Shown: positions 8,136 to 15,459 of the stretch, piece by piece
Position numbering within the stretch: position 1 is the first letter of the stretch
How the letters are laid out: every line of letters begins with the position of its first letter
Assembly (NCBI RefSeq): GCF_024979235.1
Contig: NZ_JANLCM010000001.1
Location: 1,550,001 to 1,614,000, forward strand
Reading direction: 5' to 3'
Length of the DNA: 64,000 nt
From: Herbiconiux aconitum
GTDB lineage: Bacteria; Actinomycetota; Actinomycetes; Actinomycetales; Microbacteriaceae
Position numbers and translations under genes: made by a program
The notes under the pieces: model-generated
Told to the model about the DNA's origin: nothing
Databases searched by the model: none
The model's input: only the letters and a program-made list of their open reading frames with translations

Positions 8136-9437
8136 TCAGCCCAGCCGGTGCCTCAAGACGACCGCCTCGTGCTTGTGGCCGATGGTCTCATATCCGACCA
8201 CCACCACGAACGGCGACAGTGTGATGAGCACGAGGCACACGCCGAGCGATGCTCCCCAGGTGGCGGCGAGCACCGAGAGAACGAGCAGTGCCACCGTGCC
8301 GGCGATCAGCCAGAAATGGAACGGATCGATCTGCTCCACCAAGAAGTCGTAGAGCGAGAAGATCGCCAGGCACAGGATGAGCACCGGAATGGCCACCGAG
8401 AGCACGGCGCCCACCGTGCCGATGACCGCTTCGCCCTCGATCACGTAGGCGGCGACGTGCAACCCGGCGCCTGTCGCCGCGATCGAGGCGTAGACGAAGA
8501 TGTGCCCGTAGCCCCACACGAAAGCCTTGATGCGGTAGCGCTGCAGGATGGCCGCGGCCGGCATCAGGAAGTACGACCACCACAACCCGAAGGTGAGCCC
8601 GATGCCCGCGACCACGAGCAGGGCGGCCTCCATCGTCCAGCTCTGCTCCTCCACCACGGCCGACACCGCCGTCACCGTGCCGAACACGCCTTCGCCGAGC
8701 GCGATGATCGTCAGCAACCCATACCGCTCGGCGATGTGGTGCGCATGCCAGGGCGTGCCCTCCGTGCCCGTACGGCGCTCGGCGATGTAGGGGCCGATCA
8801 GCTCGACCGCGAACAGCAGCAGGGAGACGGGAAGCGCGACCTCGACGGTCGTGTGCGCGATCGCCAGCGTGACCCACCCGATCTGGGCCGCGGTGATGAA
8901 TGCGGCGTAGGTGAGCGCGGTGCGCCGTCGGCGCGGGTCCTGCCGGGCGGCGCGCAACCACTGCGCCACCATCGCGATGCGCATCACCACGTAGCCGGCC
9001 ACCAGGATCGAGTTGTCGAGGTAGTGGCCTTCGGCCAGCGAGTGGAACAGGGGCGGGATGCCGAGGGCCACGATCACGACGCCGATCATCTGCACCATGG
9101 TGGTGATCCGGTAGAACCAGTCGTCGGTGTCGTAGGCCGAGGCGAACCAGGAGAAGTTGATCCAGGCCCAACAGATCGCGAACATCGCGAACGCGAAGGC
9201 GCCGATCGCCGGCGCGAACTGGGCTTCGGCCAGATAGTGCGAGAGCTGACCGCTGGCCTGGCTGAAGGCCACCACGAACGCGAGGTCGAAGAGCAGTTCG
9301 AGAGGAGTGGCCGCGCGGTGGGGTTCGTTCGGATCGCGTCCTGTCATCTGGCGGAGGCGACGGGCGAGAACGGTGCCTCCCGGGCGGCCGTTCGGGCCGG
9401 CTCCGGCGGGCGGATTCGCGGGGGACTGGTCACTCAC
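8136..9437 (-). CDS. Low temperature requirement protein A (LtrA) family membrane protein
   Basis: The 433-residue protein opens with a hydrophilic segment and then LELLFDLAFVVAFSQ, the diagnostic LtrA N-terminal pattern (EPHR..TPLELLFDLAFV). HHIAERYGLLTIIALGEGVFG in the middle is the second conserved LtrA block. About ten to eleven membrane helices are visible. LtrA was named for a Listeria low-temperature mutant; its biochemical role is unknown. It is convergent with the carboxylesterase, with only 10 bp between the stops, and downstream of the aminotransferase gene on the same strand. Confidence 0.88.
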   Translation of the reverse strand: MSDQSPANPPAGAGPNGRPGGTVLARRLRQMTGRDPNEPHRAATPLELLFDLAFVVAFSQASGQLSHYLAEAQFAPAIGAFAFAMFAICWAWINFSWFASAYDTDDWFYRITTMVQMIGVVIVALGIPPLFHSLAEGHYLDNSILVAGYVVMRIAMVAQWLRAARQDPRRRRTALTYAAFITAAQIGWVTLAIAHTTVEVALPVSLLLFAVELIGPYIAERRTGTEGTPWHAHHIAERYGLLTIIALGEGVFGTVTAVSAVVEEQSWTMEAALLVVAGIGLTFGLWWSYFLMPAAAILQRYRIKAFVWGYGHIFVYASIAATGAGLHVAAYVIEGEAVIGTVGAVLSVAIPVLILCLAIFSLYDFLVEQIDPFHFWLIAGTVALLVLSVLAATWGASLGVCLVLITLSPFVVVVGYETIGHKHEAVVLRHRLG

Positions 9438-9477
9438 GGTCGACTCCTCGTCGTCAGGGATGCGCGGTGCTCAGGAT

Positions 9478-9510
9478 GCGGGTCGGTCGGGTCTGCGGGT
9501 CGGTCGGGTC
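9478..9510. repeat. 17-bp-period direct repeat
   Basis: The 16-mer gcgggtcggtcgggtc occurs at 9478-9493 and 9495-9510, between the aminotransferase stop and the ltrA-like start on the minus strand. Its role is unknown. Confidence 0.7.
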
Positions 9511-9520
9511 CGCCGGTCGG

Positions 9521-10558
9521 TCACGGGTGCACGCCGAAGGTCTCGGTGAGCAGGCTTTCGCTGAATTCGCGGTCGACCGGCATGGCTTGCCCGTCGAGTT
9601 CGCGAACCGGAGCCAGGAGGCGGCCGCTGGAGAGCAGCCAGACGGCATCGGCCGAGGCGAGATCAGCCACAGAGAGCGCAGCCTCAATTGTCTCGAAGCC
9701 TCGGGCCATGAGGGTCTCGAAGACGGCGGCCTGCGTCGTGCCGGCCAGGATGCCGAGATCCGTTCGCGGAGTGCGGAACAGATCGCCGTGCCGCACCAGC
9801 ACGTTCGAGGTCGGGCCCTCGAGCACCACGTCGTCGGTGCTCACGAAGATCACGTCGTCGGCGTCTCGTCGAGCCGCTTCGCGGAGGGCAGCCTTGTTCA
9901 ACGCGTAGGAGAGCGTCTTGGCGCCCTGCAACAGCCACGGCGAGGTCTGCGCGATGTCGTGCCGGTAGCCACGGTCGAGCGTCACGACACGGATGCCCGT
10001 GCTGCGGGCCGCGCGATGGTCGTCTCCCGTGAGCACCTCGACCCAGCCGCTGGGGATGCCGGCGCCCTCGATCCCGCGACTGTAGAAGAGCTTCACCAGC
10101 AGCTCGGGTTCGGCGGAGTGCGCGTCGAGACCGCGCCGCGCGGCCTCGGCGAATGCTGCGCTGTCGGGTCGCGGGAGGTCGAGGAGGGCGGCAGAGTGCT
10201 CCAGGCGCCGGAGGTGGCGGTCGAGCTCGATGAACCGGCCGTCGATGACGCCGATCGACTCGAAGATGCCGTCTCCGCGCGTGACGGCGAGATCGGCGAC
10301 GCCGATGCGGGCCTCGGCGAGCGGAACCGCGCCGCGCTGTGTGGGGGTGGTGGTCTGCGCGGGGGTCTGCGTGGCTGCGGGGCTCTGTGTGGCGGGGTCG
10401 CCCTGGGTTGGCGGGGTGCTGTGCGGGGCTGTGCCGCTCTGTGTGCCGGGGTCGCCGAACGTGCCGGCCGCCGCGTCCCTCATCGTGTCGGCAGCGGCTG
10501 CGCCCTCCTCGAGGAACACGACCAGGTCGCCCATCCGTTCGCCCGTCACATCCACCAT
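9521..10558 (-). CDS. Class IV pyridoxal-phosphate aminotransferase / aminodeoxychorismate-lyase-like enzyme
   Basis: Family signatures are present: VTRGDGIFESI, the PLP lysine in GAKTLSYALNKAA and the phosphate-binding EGPTSNVLV, followed by GILAGTTQAAVFE. These fit 4-amino-4-deoxychorismate lyases and branched-chain/D-amino-acid aminotransferases, with the lyase slightly favoured by length. Between the first strand and the catalytic core, residues about 36-72 are a Thr/Gln/Pro/Ala-rich insert not expected in the family. It contains a 21-nt near-duplicate (10382-10402 and 10436-10456, one mismatch). It probably forms a loop tolerated by the fold. Confidence 0.85.
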   Translation of the reverse strand: MVDVTGERMGDLVVFLEEGAAAADTMRDAAAGTFGDPGTQSGTAPHSTPPTQGDPATQSPAATQTPAQTTTPTQRGAVPLAEARIGVADLAVTRGDGIFESIGVIDGRFIELDRHLRRLEHSAALLDLPRPDSAAFAEAARRGLDAHSAEPELLVKLFYSRGIEGAGIPSGWVEVLTGDDHRAARSTGIRVVTLDRGYRHDIAQTSPWLLQGAKTLSYALNKAALREAARRDADDVIFVSTDDVVLEGPTSNVLVRHGDLFRTPRTDLGILAGTTQAAVFETLMARGFETIEAALSVADLASADAVWLLSSGRLLAPVRELDGQAMPVDREFSESLLTETFGVHP

Positions 10559-10626
10559 CTGCCTACCTCCATCGCGTGCCTCACCAGTCTCCCCGAACTC
10601 GCCCGCTCAGGCACATCTCCGCGCCC

Positions 10627-10678
10627 ACTCGTCCCGAAACGGGCAAGACCGCCGTGTTTGGCCCGCTTCGGGACGAGT
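10627..10678. repeat. Long palindrome upstream of the aminotransferase gene
   Basis: Arms 10627-10644 and 10661-10678 are complementary at 17 of 18 positions, with a 16-nt loop. The core tcccgaaacgg also occurs in the right arm of the 47310-47381 element. It starts 69 bp before the aminotransferase start codon, in promoter territory. Confidence 0.8.
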
Positions 10679-10723
10679 CGGGGTGCTGACGTGGCGAGTC
10701 GTTCGCCGAGTCGGGGTGGGGAC

Positions 10724-10799
10724 GCCGTGGCGGATCGTTCGGACGGCTCTGCCCGAAGACGCCCACCACACCGGAGCCGTCCGAACGATCCGCCACGGC
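10724..10799. repeat. Perfect 26-bp inverted repeat
   Basis: Arms 10724-10749 and 10774-10799 are perfectly complementary over 26 bp, with a 24-nt loop. It is the longest perfect stem noticed in the window. It lies in the 521-bp gap (10559-11079) between two minus-strand genes. No T run follows on either strand. Confidence 0.88.
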
Positions 10800-10800
10800 T

Positions 10801-10989
10801 GCGTTCAGGCCAGGTCAGGTTCGACCTGGGAACCACGCCCGACTGCGTGTCGGTGCGCTTTTCCACGACGGCGACGGCTGGGTGGACAACTTCACCGGCA
10901 GCGACGTAGCCACGAAGTTCGCCGGCTACGACAAGCTGGCCTCCGTCTCGGCTTTTCCCGATGCCGGGCACGTCCAAAACGACGGACTT
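10801..10989 (+). pseudogene. Coding-like fragment of unknown origin in the 10559-11079 gap
   Basis: The plus-strand frame beginning at 10801 reads sensibly from about 10840 and has strong G/C third positions (for example ALFHDGDGWVDNFTG, then FAGYDKLASVSAFPDAGHV). There is no ATG, only an internal GTG at 10882, no ribosome binding site, and the frame runs into the 11004-11052 palindrome and then antisense to the next gene. It looks like a stub of a lost gene between two palindromes. I do not recognise the family. Chance in GC-rich DNA is possible. Confidence 0.3.
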
Positions 10990-11003
10990 TCGGGCCGAAT
11001 CAC

Positions 11004-11052
11004 CGAAACGACGGAGCAGCACACCGCCGTCGGCGACAGCTCCGTCGTTTCG
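11004..11052. terminator. Palindrome/terminator downstream of the VIT1-like gene
   Basis: 14-bp perfect arms (11004-11017 and 11039-11052) with a 21-nt loop lie 28 bp beyond the stop of the minus-strand ferritin-like/VIT1 gene. The position suits transcription termination, though no U tract follows. Confidence 0.5.
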
Positions 11053-11079
11053 TACCCGAGCGGGTGGGGTGCCGCGTGT

Positions 11080-12273
11080 CTAGCCGACGGTCGCGCCGAA
11101 GGCGAGGCCCAGCACGTACGTGACCGCCGCCGCGCCGAAGCCGATGGCGAGCTGGCGCAGCGCTCGCCGGAGCGGCGGGCCGCCCGAGAGCAGGCCCACG
11201 ACCGCACCCGTGCCGAGCAGTGCGAGGCCCACCAGGCCGGCGGCCACCGCCACCGCGGCGAGCCCCGAGAGCCCGAAGATGTACGGCAGCACCGGGATGA
11301 TCGCCCCCGACGCGAAGAAGCAGAACGACGAGAGTGCGGCCTGCCAGGCGGTGCCGATCTCCTCGTGCTCGTCGGCGACATCCGCTCCGCCGGCAGACGG
11401 CAGCACGGGCGCCGTGATGCCGGCGTCACCGACCCGCTGGATGCGGATGGCCGCGGTGGAGGTGGTCAGGCCTCCGAACACGTCGCGGGCCTTCGCCAAG
11501 GCATCGGGCTCCGACATCCCGCGCGCCCGGTAGACCAGCGCCAGCTCGTTGGCGTCGACGTCGAGCCGGGGCACCGCCGTGTGCGCCTGCGGGTCGGGGG
11601 TGGATGCTGCGAGCAACTCGCGCTGCGACCGCACCGACACGAACTCGCCGGCTCCCATCGAGAGCGCGCCGGCGAGGAGGCCCGCGATGCCCGTCGCGAG
11701 CACCACGCTCGGGGCGACGCCGGTGGCGCCGATGCCGAGCACGAGGGCGAGGTTGGAGACCAGTCCGTCGTTGGCGCCGAAGACGGCGGCGCGGAAGGTG
11801 CCCGAGAGGCGGCTGCGTCCGCGCGCCGCGAGGGCCCGCACCACCTCGCCGTGGATGCGTTCGTCGGCCGCCATCGCCGGCGTGGCGTCGGCATCCGTCT
11901 CATAGGGCGATCGCGCTTCGGCCCGCTGCATGAGGGCGAGCACGAAGACCGAACCGAAGCGCTTGGCGAGCACCGCGAGCATGCGGGTGCGGAAATCGGC
12001 GGGCCGAGGCTTGCCCACGGCGTCGCCGAGCAGGTCGAACCAGTGGCTCTCGTGCCGCCCTTCGGCGTCGGCGAGGGCCAAGAGGATCTCCCGCTCCGAA
12101 CCGCTGCGCCGCTGCGCGAGCTCGCGGTAGACCTGGGCCTCGGCGCGTTCGTCGGCCAGGTACTGCCGCCAGCGGCGGAGCTCGGCAGGGGTCGGCGCGG
12201 TCGCTGTGCCGCGGGCGCCGGCGGAACCGGAGACGGATGCGCCTCGTGCGTCGGGCGTGGGCAAGTCGTTCAT
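11080..12273 (-). CDS. Ferritin-like domain fused to a VIT1/CCC1 transporter (MbfA-like)
   Basis: The N-terminal ~150 residues form a rubrerythrin-like four-helix segment with spaced carboxylate/His ligands (YLADERAEAQVYRELAQR, ALADAEGRHESHW, AADERIHGEVVRAL). The C-terminal ~230 residues are a VIT1-type membrane domain starting GTFRAAVFGANDGLVSNLALVLG, with SMGAGEFVSVRSQRE and paired helices at the end. Known fusions of this type (membrane-bound ferritin) export iron or manganese and protect against oxidative stress; metal identity is inferred from the family. No iron-responsive operator was recognised upstream. Confidence 0.88.
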   Translation of the reverse strand: MNDLPTPDARGASVSGSAGARGTATAPTPAELRRWRQYLADERAEAQVYRELAQRRSGSEREILLALADAEGRHESHWFDLLGDAVGKPRPADFRTRMLAVLAKRFGSVFVLALMQRAEARSPYETDADATPAMAADERIHGEVVRALAARGRSRLSGTFRAAVFGANDGLVSNLALVLGIGATGVAPSVVLATGIAGLLAGALSMGAGEFVSVRSQRELLAASTPDPQAHTAVPRLDVDANELALVYRARGMSEPDALAKARDVFGGLTTSTAAIRIQRVGDAGITAPVLPSAGGADVADEHEEIGTAWQAALSSFCFFASGAIIPVLPYIFGLSGLAAVAVAAGLVGLALLGTGAVVGLLSGGPPLRRALRQLAIGFGAAAVTYVLGLAFGATVG

Positions 12274-12501
12274 GAGGCTCCTGATCGGCGGTCGGCGCGG
12301 CGCGCTCGGCGGTGTCGATCGAAGGTCTCGTTCGCCCCGGCGTGAACGCCTGATGGCGATGCCGGGGTGGATTGCCGGGCCGATCGTCGTGATGGCCAGT
12401 GTGTCGACAGGTCCGCTGCCTGGTGTGCGCAGGCGCTGGAACTACTCCCCTTCGGTGGAACCATTGTGGCAGTCGGGCGCGCGCATCCGGAGCCAGGAGC
12501 C

Positions 12502-12525
12502 GCGACTCACAGAATTTCGAGTCGC
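12502..12525 (-). terminator. Hairpin after the alpha/beta hydrolase gene
   Basis: A 7-bp stem (gcgactc/gagtcgc) with a 10-nt loop lies 14 bp beyond the minus-strand stop at 12539. The remainder of 12274-12538 shows nothing recognisable. Confidence 0.4.
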
Positions 12526-12538
12526 CGAAACGGACGAT

Positions 12539-13183
12539 TCAGGCGGGCTGACGCGCAGCGAGCCAGGTGGCGCAGAGGGTGGTCCAGGCCGCTGCCGGAT
12601 GCCCGTCGGCGAGGCCCAGGCCGTGCGGCCCGGTCTCGAAAACATGCACTTCGTGCGACACGCCGGCGGTCGCGAGTGCTTCTGCGAGCGGATAGGTGTG
12701 CTGCTCCACGGGCACCGACTCGTCTTCGGCGGTCGACCAGAGGAACACCGGCGGCGACCCCGGGTTCACGAGCAGCTCGAGCGACGTCGCGCGGCGCAGT
12801 TCGTCAGACGCGTCGTCGCCCAGCAATTCGGCGCGCGAGCCCGCGTGGGTCGGCTGCACCATCGACACGACGGGGTAGCAGAGCACGGCGAAGTCGGGGC
12901 GCTCGTCGTTGGAGGCATCCGGCGTGAAGGCCGCGTGCCCGGCGAGGTGGCCGCCCGCCGAGAACCCGAGCACCCCGACCGCCGATGCTCCGGCCGCGCG
13001 CTCGGCGGCGATGGCCTCCTGCACCACGGTGAGCGGGCCGGGATGCCGCGTCGACACCGGATAACGGATGACCCGAGCCTCCCATCCGAGCCCGCGCAGC
13101 CAGTCGGCCACCGGCTCGCCTTCGTGCGGCGCGAGCGTGTGGTAGCCCCCTCCGGGGAGCACGAGGATGACGGGCTTGCTCAT
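12539..13183 (-). CDS. Alpha/beta hydrolase (acetylesterase / BD-FAE-like)
   Basis: The 214-residue protein begins with ILVLPGGGYHTLAPHEGEPVADWL, an N-terminal oxyanion signature of small acetylesterases and feruloyl-esterase-like BD-FAE enzymes. The nucleophile elbow is GFSAGGHLAGH, followed by FAVLCYPVVSM, and the catalytic His lies in ETGPHGLGLA. It is cytoplasmic by sequence. It is probably a deacetylase or esterase for small sugar esters, but no carbohydrate genes flank it. It starts 43 bp after the stop of the small acidic protein on the same strand. Confidence 0.85.
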   Translation of the reverse strand: MSKPVILVLPGGGYHTLAPHEGEPVADWLRGLGWEARVIRYPVSTRHPGPLTVVQEAIAAERAAGASAVGVLGFSAGGHLAGHAAFTPDASNDERPDFAVLCYPVVSMVQPTHAGSRAELLGDDASDELRRATSLELLVNPGSPPVFLWSTAEDESVPVEQHTYPLAEALATAGVSHEVHVFETGPHGLGLADGHPAAAWTTLCATWLAARQPA

Positions 13184-13226
13184 GAGGGATACGCTATCCG
13201 GTCGCTGCGAGGGCTTCCGAGGGAAT

Positions 13227-13526
13227 TCACTCGTCGGTGACCCGGAGGTCGTCGGGGGCTTTGTCGCCGAAGGGCTGAGACTCGTCGGGGCCGCTCTGCT
13301 CGGGGGCGTAGTGCTCCCAGTCGGGTTCGCCCTCGCTGGGCGAGCCGCCCGTGGGCCCGTCGTTGCCGTCGCCGGCGCCCGGCCACACCGTCTCGCCGGC
13401 CACGGCGTCGTTGGTGGCCAGCTCGTCGGCCTCGCCGAATGGGCGAGGCCCGTCGTTCCTGTCGTCGCTCACGCTCTCACGCTCCTTCATGGCCGCGGTC
13501 GCGGTCTGCTCCCACTCCATCACCAT
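13227..13526 (-). CDS. Small acidic hydrophilic protein of unknown function
   Basis: A 99-residue Asp/Glu/Gly/Pro-rich protein without membrane segments or a recognised domain. It contains patterns such as DRNDGPRPFGEADELA and EPDWEHYAPEQSGPDES. Codon third positions are G/C-rich, and a clear terminator separates it from the upstream regulator gene, which supports its being a real independent gene. An internal Met (13520) could be the start. Proteins of this composition are often disordered. Confidence 0.55.
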   Translation of the reverse strand: MVMEWEQTATAAMKERESVSDDRNDGPRPFGEADELATNDAVAGETVWPGAGDGNDGPTGGSPSEGEPDWEHYAPEQSGPDESQPFGDKAPDDLRVTDE

Positions 13527-13555
13527 CTCGGCGCGAGCGAAACCACGAAAACAGA

Positions 13556-13585
13556 ATGGCGGGGCGAGTCTCCTCGCCCCGCCAT
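13556..13585 (-). terminator. Intrinsic terminator of the FadR-type regulator gene
   Basis: A 13-bp perfect stem (13556-13568 and 13573-13585) with a 4-nt loop. Read on the minus strand it is followed by tctgttttcg, so it has the T-rich tail of a canonical intrinsic terminator. It lies 59 bp beyond the regulator stop. Confidence 0.8.
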
Positions 13586-13644
13586 CCTCCGGGGGCTGAC
13601 CGAGGCCGAGCGCACGCTGCCTTCGGCGAGAACGCCGCCGGCGT

Positions 13645-14490
13645 CTACTCGCTCGACTGAGGCTTGCCCGACTGAGGCTTGCCCGACTGAGGCTTGCCCG
13701 CCTGAGTCTCGCTCGATTGGGGCTTGGCCCGCTGTGACCGCTTGAGCGGAGCGTGGTCGGGAAGCCGCCGACGTTCCCATGAGCCGTGGATGTGGTCGTG
13801 CATGGCCTTCTCGGCGCCGGCCTGGTCGTTGCGTGCGATCGCGTCGACGATCGCGGCGTGCTCGTCGAGCGTCAACGCGGTGGCGTCAGGAGGATTGATC
13901 CCCTGGTAGCGGGTTGATTCGACGGCCCGCTTGTAGAGGTGCTTCGCGATGTTCTCGGCGAGGCGATTCGTCGAGATCTCCATCAGGGCGTAGTGAAAAA
14001 CGACGTCGGCCTGGCGGAAGGAATCGGTCTCGGATTCGCTCTCCCGCATTGCGGTGAGCGCGTTCTCCAGCCGTCGCAACCCTTCTGTGGTGTGGGATGC
14101 CGCGACCGAACCGGCCATCGCCGATTCGAGGCTGGCTCGCACGATGGTGAGTTGGTCGAGAACGCCGAGACTCTGGTCGTTGTCGATCAGGGCCGAGAGC
14201 ACCACCGGATCGAGCATGTTCCAGTAGCCGGGCGCAAGCACCTGGGTGCCGCGCCCCTGGGAGACGATGACGAGCCCTTTCTCTTCGAGCCGTTTGACCG
14301 ACTCGCGCAAGACCGTGCGGCTGACGCCGAACCGCTCGCTCAGTGGCCCCTCGGGTGGAAGCAAGGCTCCCTCTTCCAAGCGACCCGTGACGATGAGTTC
14401 GACCAGTTCGGCGACGACAGCGACACCCAGCCGCCCGACGGGAAGCCGCGAGGGAATCACTTGGGACTCGGCCGGAAGATCAGGCACCAT
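13645..14490 (-). CDS. FadR-subfamily GntR transcriptional regulator
   Basis: ATG 14490 is chosen because a -10-like TAAGAT ends 7 bases before it. The 281-residue protein has an N-terminal winged helix (GRLEEGALLPPEGPLSERFGVSRTVLRESVKRLEEKG) and an FCD-type helical effector domain with the usual Asp/His metal ligands (FHYALMEIS, DEHAAIVDAI, HDHIHGSW). FadR-type regulators usually control sugar-acid or organic-acid metabolism and bind their effector in the FCD domain. The C terminus ends in three SGKPQ-type repeats that are not part of the fold. Its neighbours give no clear target; autoregulation is likely. Confidence 0.88.
   Translation of the reverse strand: MVPDLPAESQVIPSRLPVGRLGVAVVAELVELIVTGRLEEGALLPPEGPLSERFGVSRTVLRESVKRLEEKGLVIVSQGRGTQVLAPGYWNMLDPVVLSALIDNDQSLGVLDQLTIVRASLESAMAGSVAASHTTEGLRRLENALTAMRESESETDSFRQADVVFHYALMEISTNRLAENIAKHLYKRAVESTRYQGINPPDATALTLDEHAAIVDAIARNDQAGAEKAMHDHIHGSWERRRLPDHAPLKRSQRAKPQSSETQAGKPQSGKPQSGKPQSSE
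13655..13699 (-). repeat. Three exact 15-nt tandem repeats at the regulator 3' end
   Basis: gactgaggcttgccc occurs at 13655-13669, 13670-13684 and 13685-13699. On the coding (minus) strand it encodes the GKPQS-type repeat that forms the tail of the FadR-type regulator. Confidence 0.9.
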
Positions 14491-14497
14491 ACATGTG

Positions 14498-14503
14498 ATC
14501 TTA
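14498..14503 (-). promoter_or_regulatory. -10 element suggesting a leaderless mRNA for the FadR-type regulator
   Basis: TAAGAT on the minus strand ends 7 bases before ATG 14490. With the usual distance to the transcription start, the mRNA would begin at or near the ATG. No convincing -35 or Shine-Dalgarno sequence is present. Confidence 0.4.
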
Positions 14504-14625
14504 CCCAGAGACCGTCCAGCCGGCCGGGAGGTGGCTGTCGGAGTTTCTCCGGCGCGCGTGCCAGCTGCAGCCCGACGGCGTCGGGTACGCGGGTTAGGGT
14601 GCACCGCGTTCGTCGCTGGGCGGGG

Positions 14626-15312
14626 CTACTCCGACCAGGGGGTGCGGTTCCACGCGCGGAGCACCTGGTTGCCGTGCTCGAATCCGAGCACGCTGATCGA
14701 TGCCGTGTCGAGCACGACGAGCTCGCCGGCGCGGATGGGCAGACCCATCCAGGTGGCGGCGAGCGTGCGCAGATAGTGGCCGTGCGAGAACAGCAAGACG
14801 TTGTCGCCGCCGTTCAGCGTGCGGCGCGCCCGCTCGATGATCGCGGTGTTTCGGCGCAGCATGTCGGCGGCCTGCTCGCCGCGGCCCTCCGCATCCGGTT
14901 CGACGCCGTCTTCCCACAGGTTCCACGGTTCGCCGAAACGTTCGGCGATCTCGGGGCTCGTGAGCCCTTCGTAAGCTCCGTAGTCCCACTCGGCTAGGTC
15001 GGCGTCGACCTCGGCCTGGGCACCGAATCCGGCGATCTCGGCCGTGGCCGTCGCCCGTTGCCGCGGGCTCGTCAGCACCAGCCCGAACGTCTGGCCCGCC
15101 AGCACCCGGCCGACCGCCCGCGCCTGCTCTTCGCCGTTCGCGGTGAGCGGGATGTCGGTGCGACCCGTGTGCTGACCACTCAGGCTCCACTCAGTCTCGC
15201 CGTGCCGCACAAGCACCACACGGGGGGCCGGCACCGCCTTCGGCTGCTCGACCACGATCGCACCGGGTACCTCGAAGGGGATGTCGGAGCGGGGTTCGTC
15301 TGAAACAGTCAT
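14626..15312 (-). CDS. Histidine phosphatase superfamily protein (phosphoglycerate-mutase-like)
   Basis: The 228-residue protein has the catalytic RHGETEWSLSGQHTGRTDIPL near residue 35, TSPRQRATATAEIAG, the acid/base region AEWDYGAYEGLTSPEI and the second catalytic His in LLFSHGHYLRTLAA. The ~30-residue N-terminal extension is polar. It acts as a cytoplasmic phosphatase or mutase through a phosphohistidine; actinobacterial relatives include acid phosphatases and broad-specificity phosphatases. The sequence does not fix the substrate. It is divergent from the amidohydrolase gene. Confidence 0.87.
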   Translation of the reverse strand: MTVSDEPRSDIPFEVPGAIVVEQPKAVPAPRVVLVRHGETEWSLSGQHTGRTDIPLTANGEEQARAVGRVLAGQTFGLVLTSPRQRATATAEIAGFGAQAEVDADLAEWDYGAYEGLTSPEIAERFGEPWNLWEDGVEPDAEGRGEQAADMLRRNTAIIERARRTLNGGDNVLLFSHGHYLRTLAATWMGLPIRAGELVVLDTASISVLGFEHGNQVLRAWNRTPWSE

Positions 15313-15421
15313 GAATCCTCATCGGCTGGGAGCGCGGGCCGAACGCCTGCGAGCGGACCTCTCCAGAATATCCGGCCCCAGCCGCGCCCGGTCGCGGGCG
15401 GCGAACTCCGGTAACGCGCCC

Positions 15422-15441
15422 GCAACGTCGCTGCAACGTCG
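15422..15441 (+). promoter_or_regulatory. 11-bp-period direct repeat before the amidohydrolase gene
   Basis: gcaacgtcg occurs at 15422-15430 and 15433-15441, in the 147-bp divergent region and 18 bp before ATG 15460. It could be a tandem protein-binding site or simply part of the leader. Confidence 0.25.
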
Positions 15442-15459
15442 AGCGGAGAGGATGTCGGC

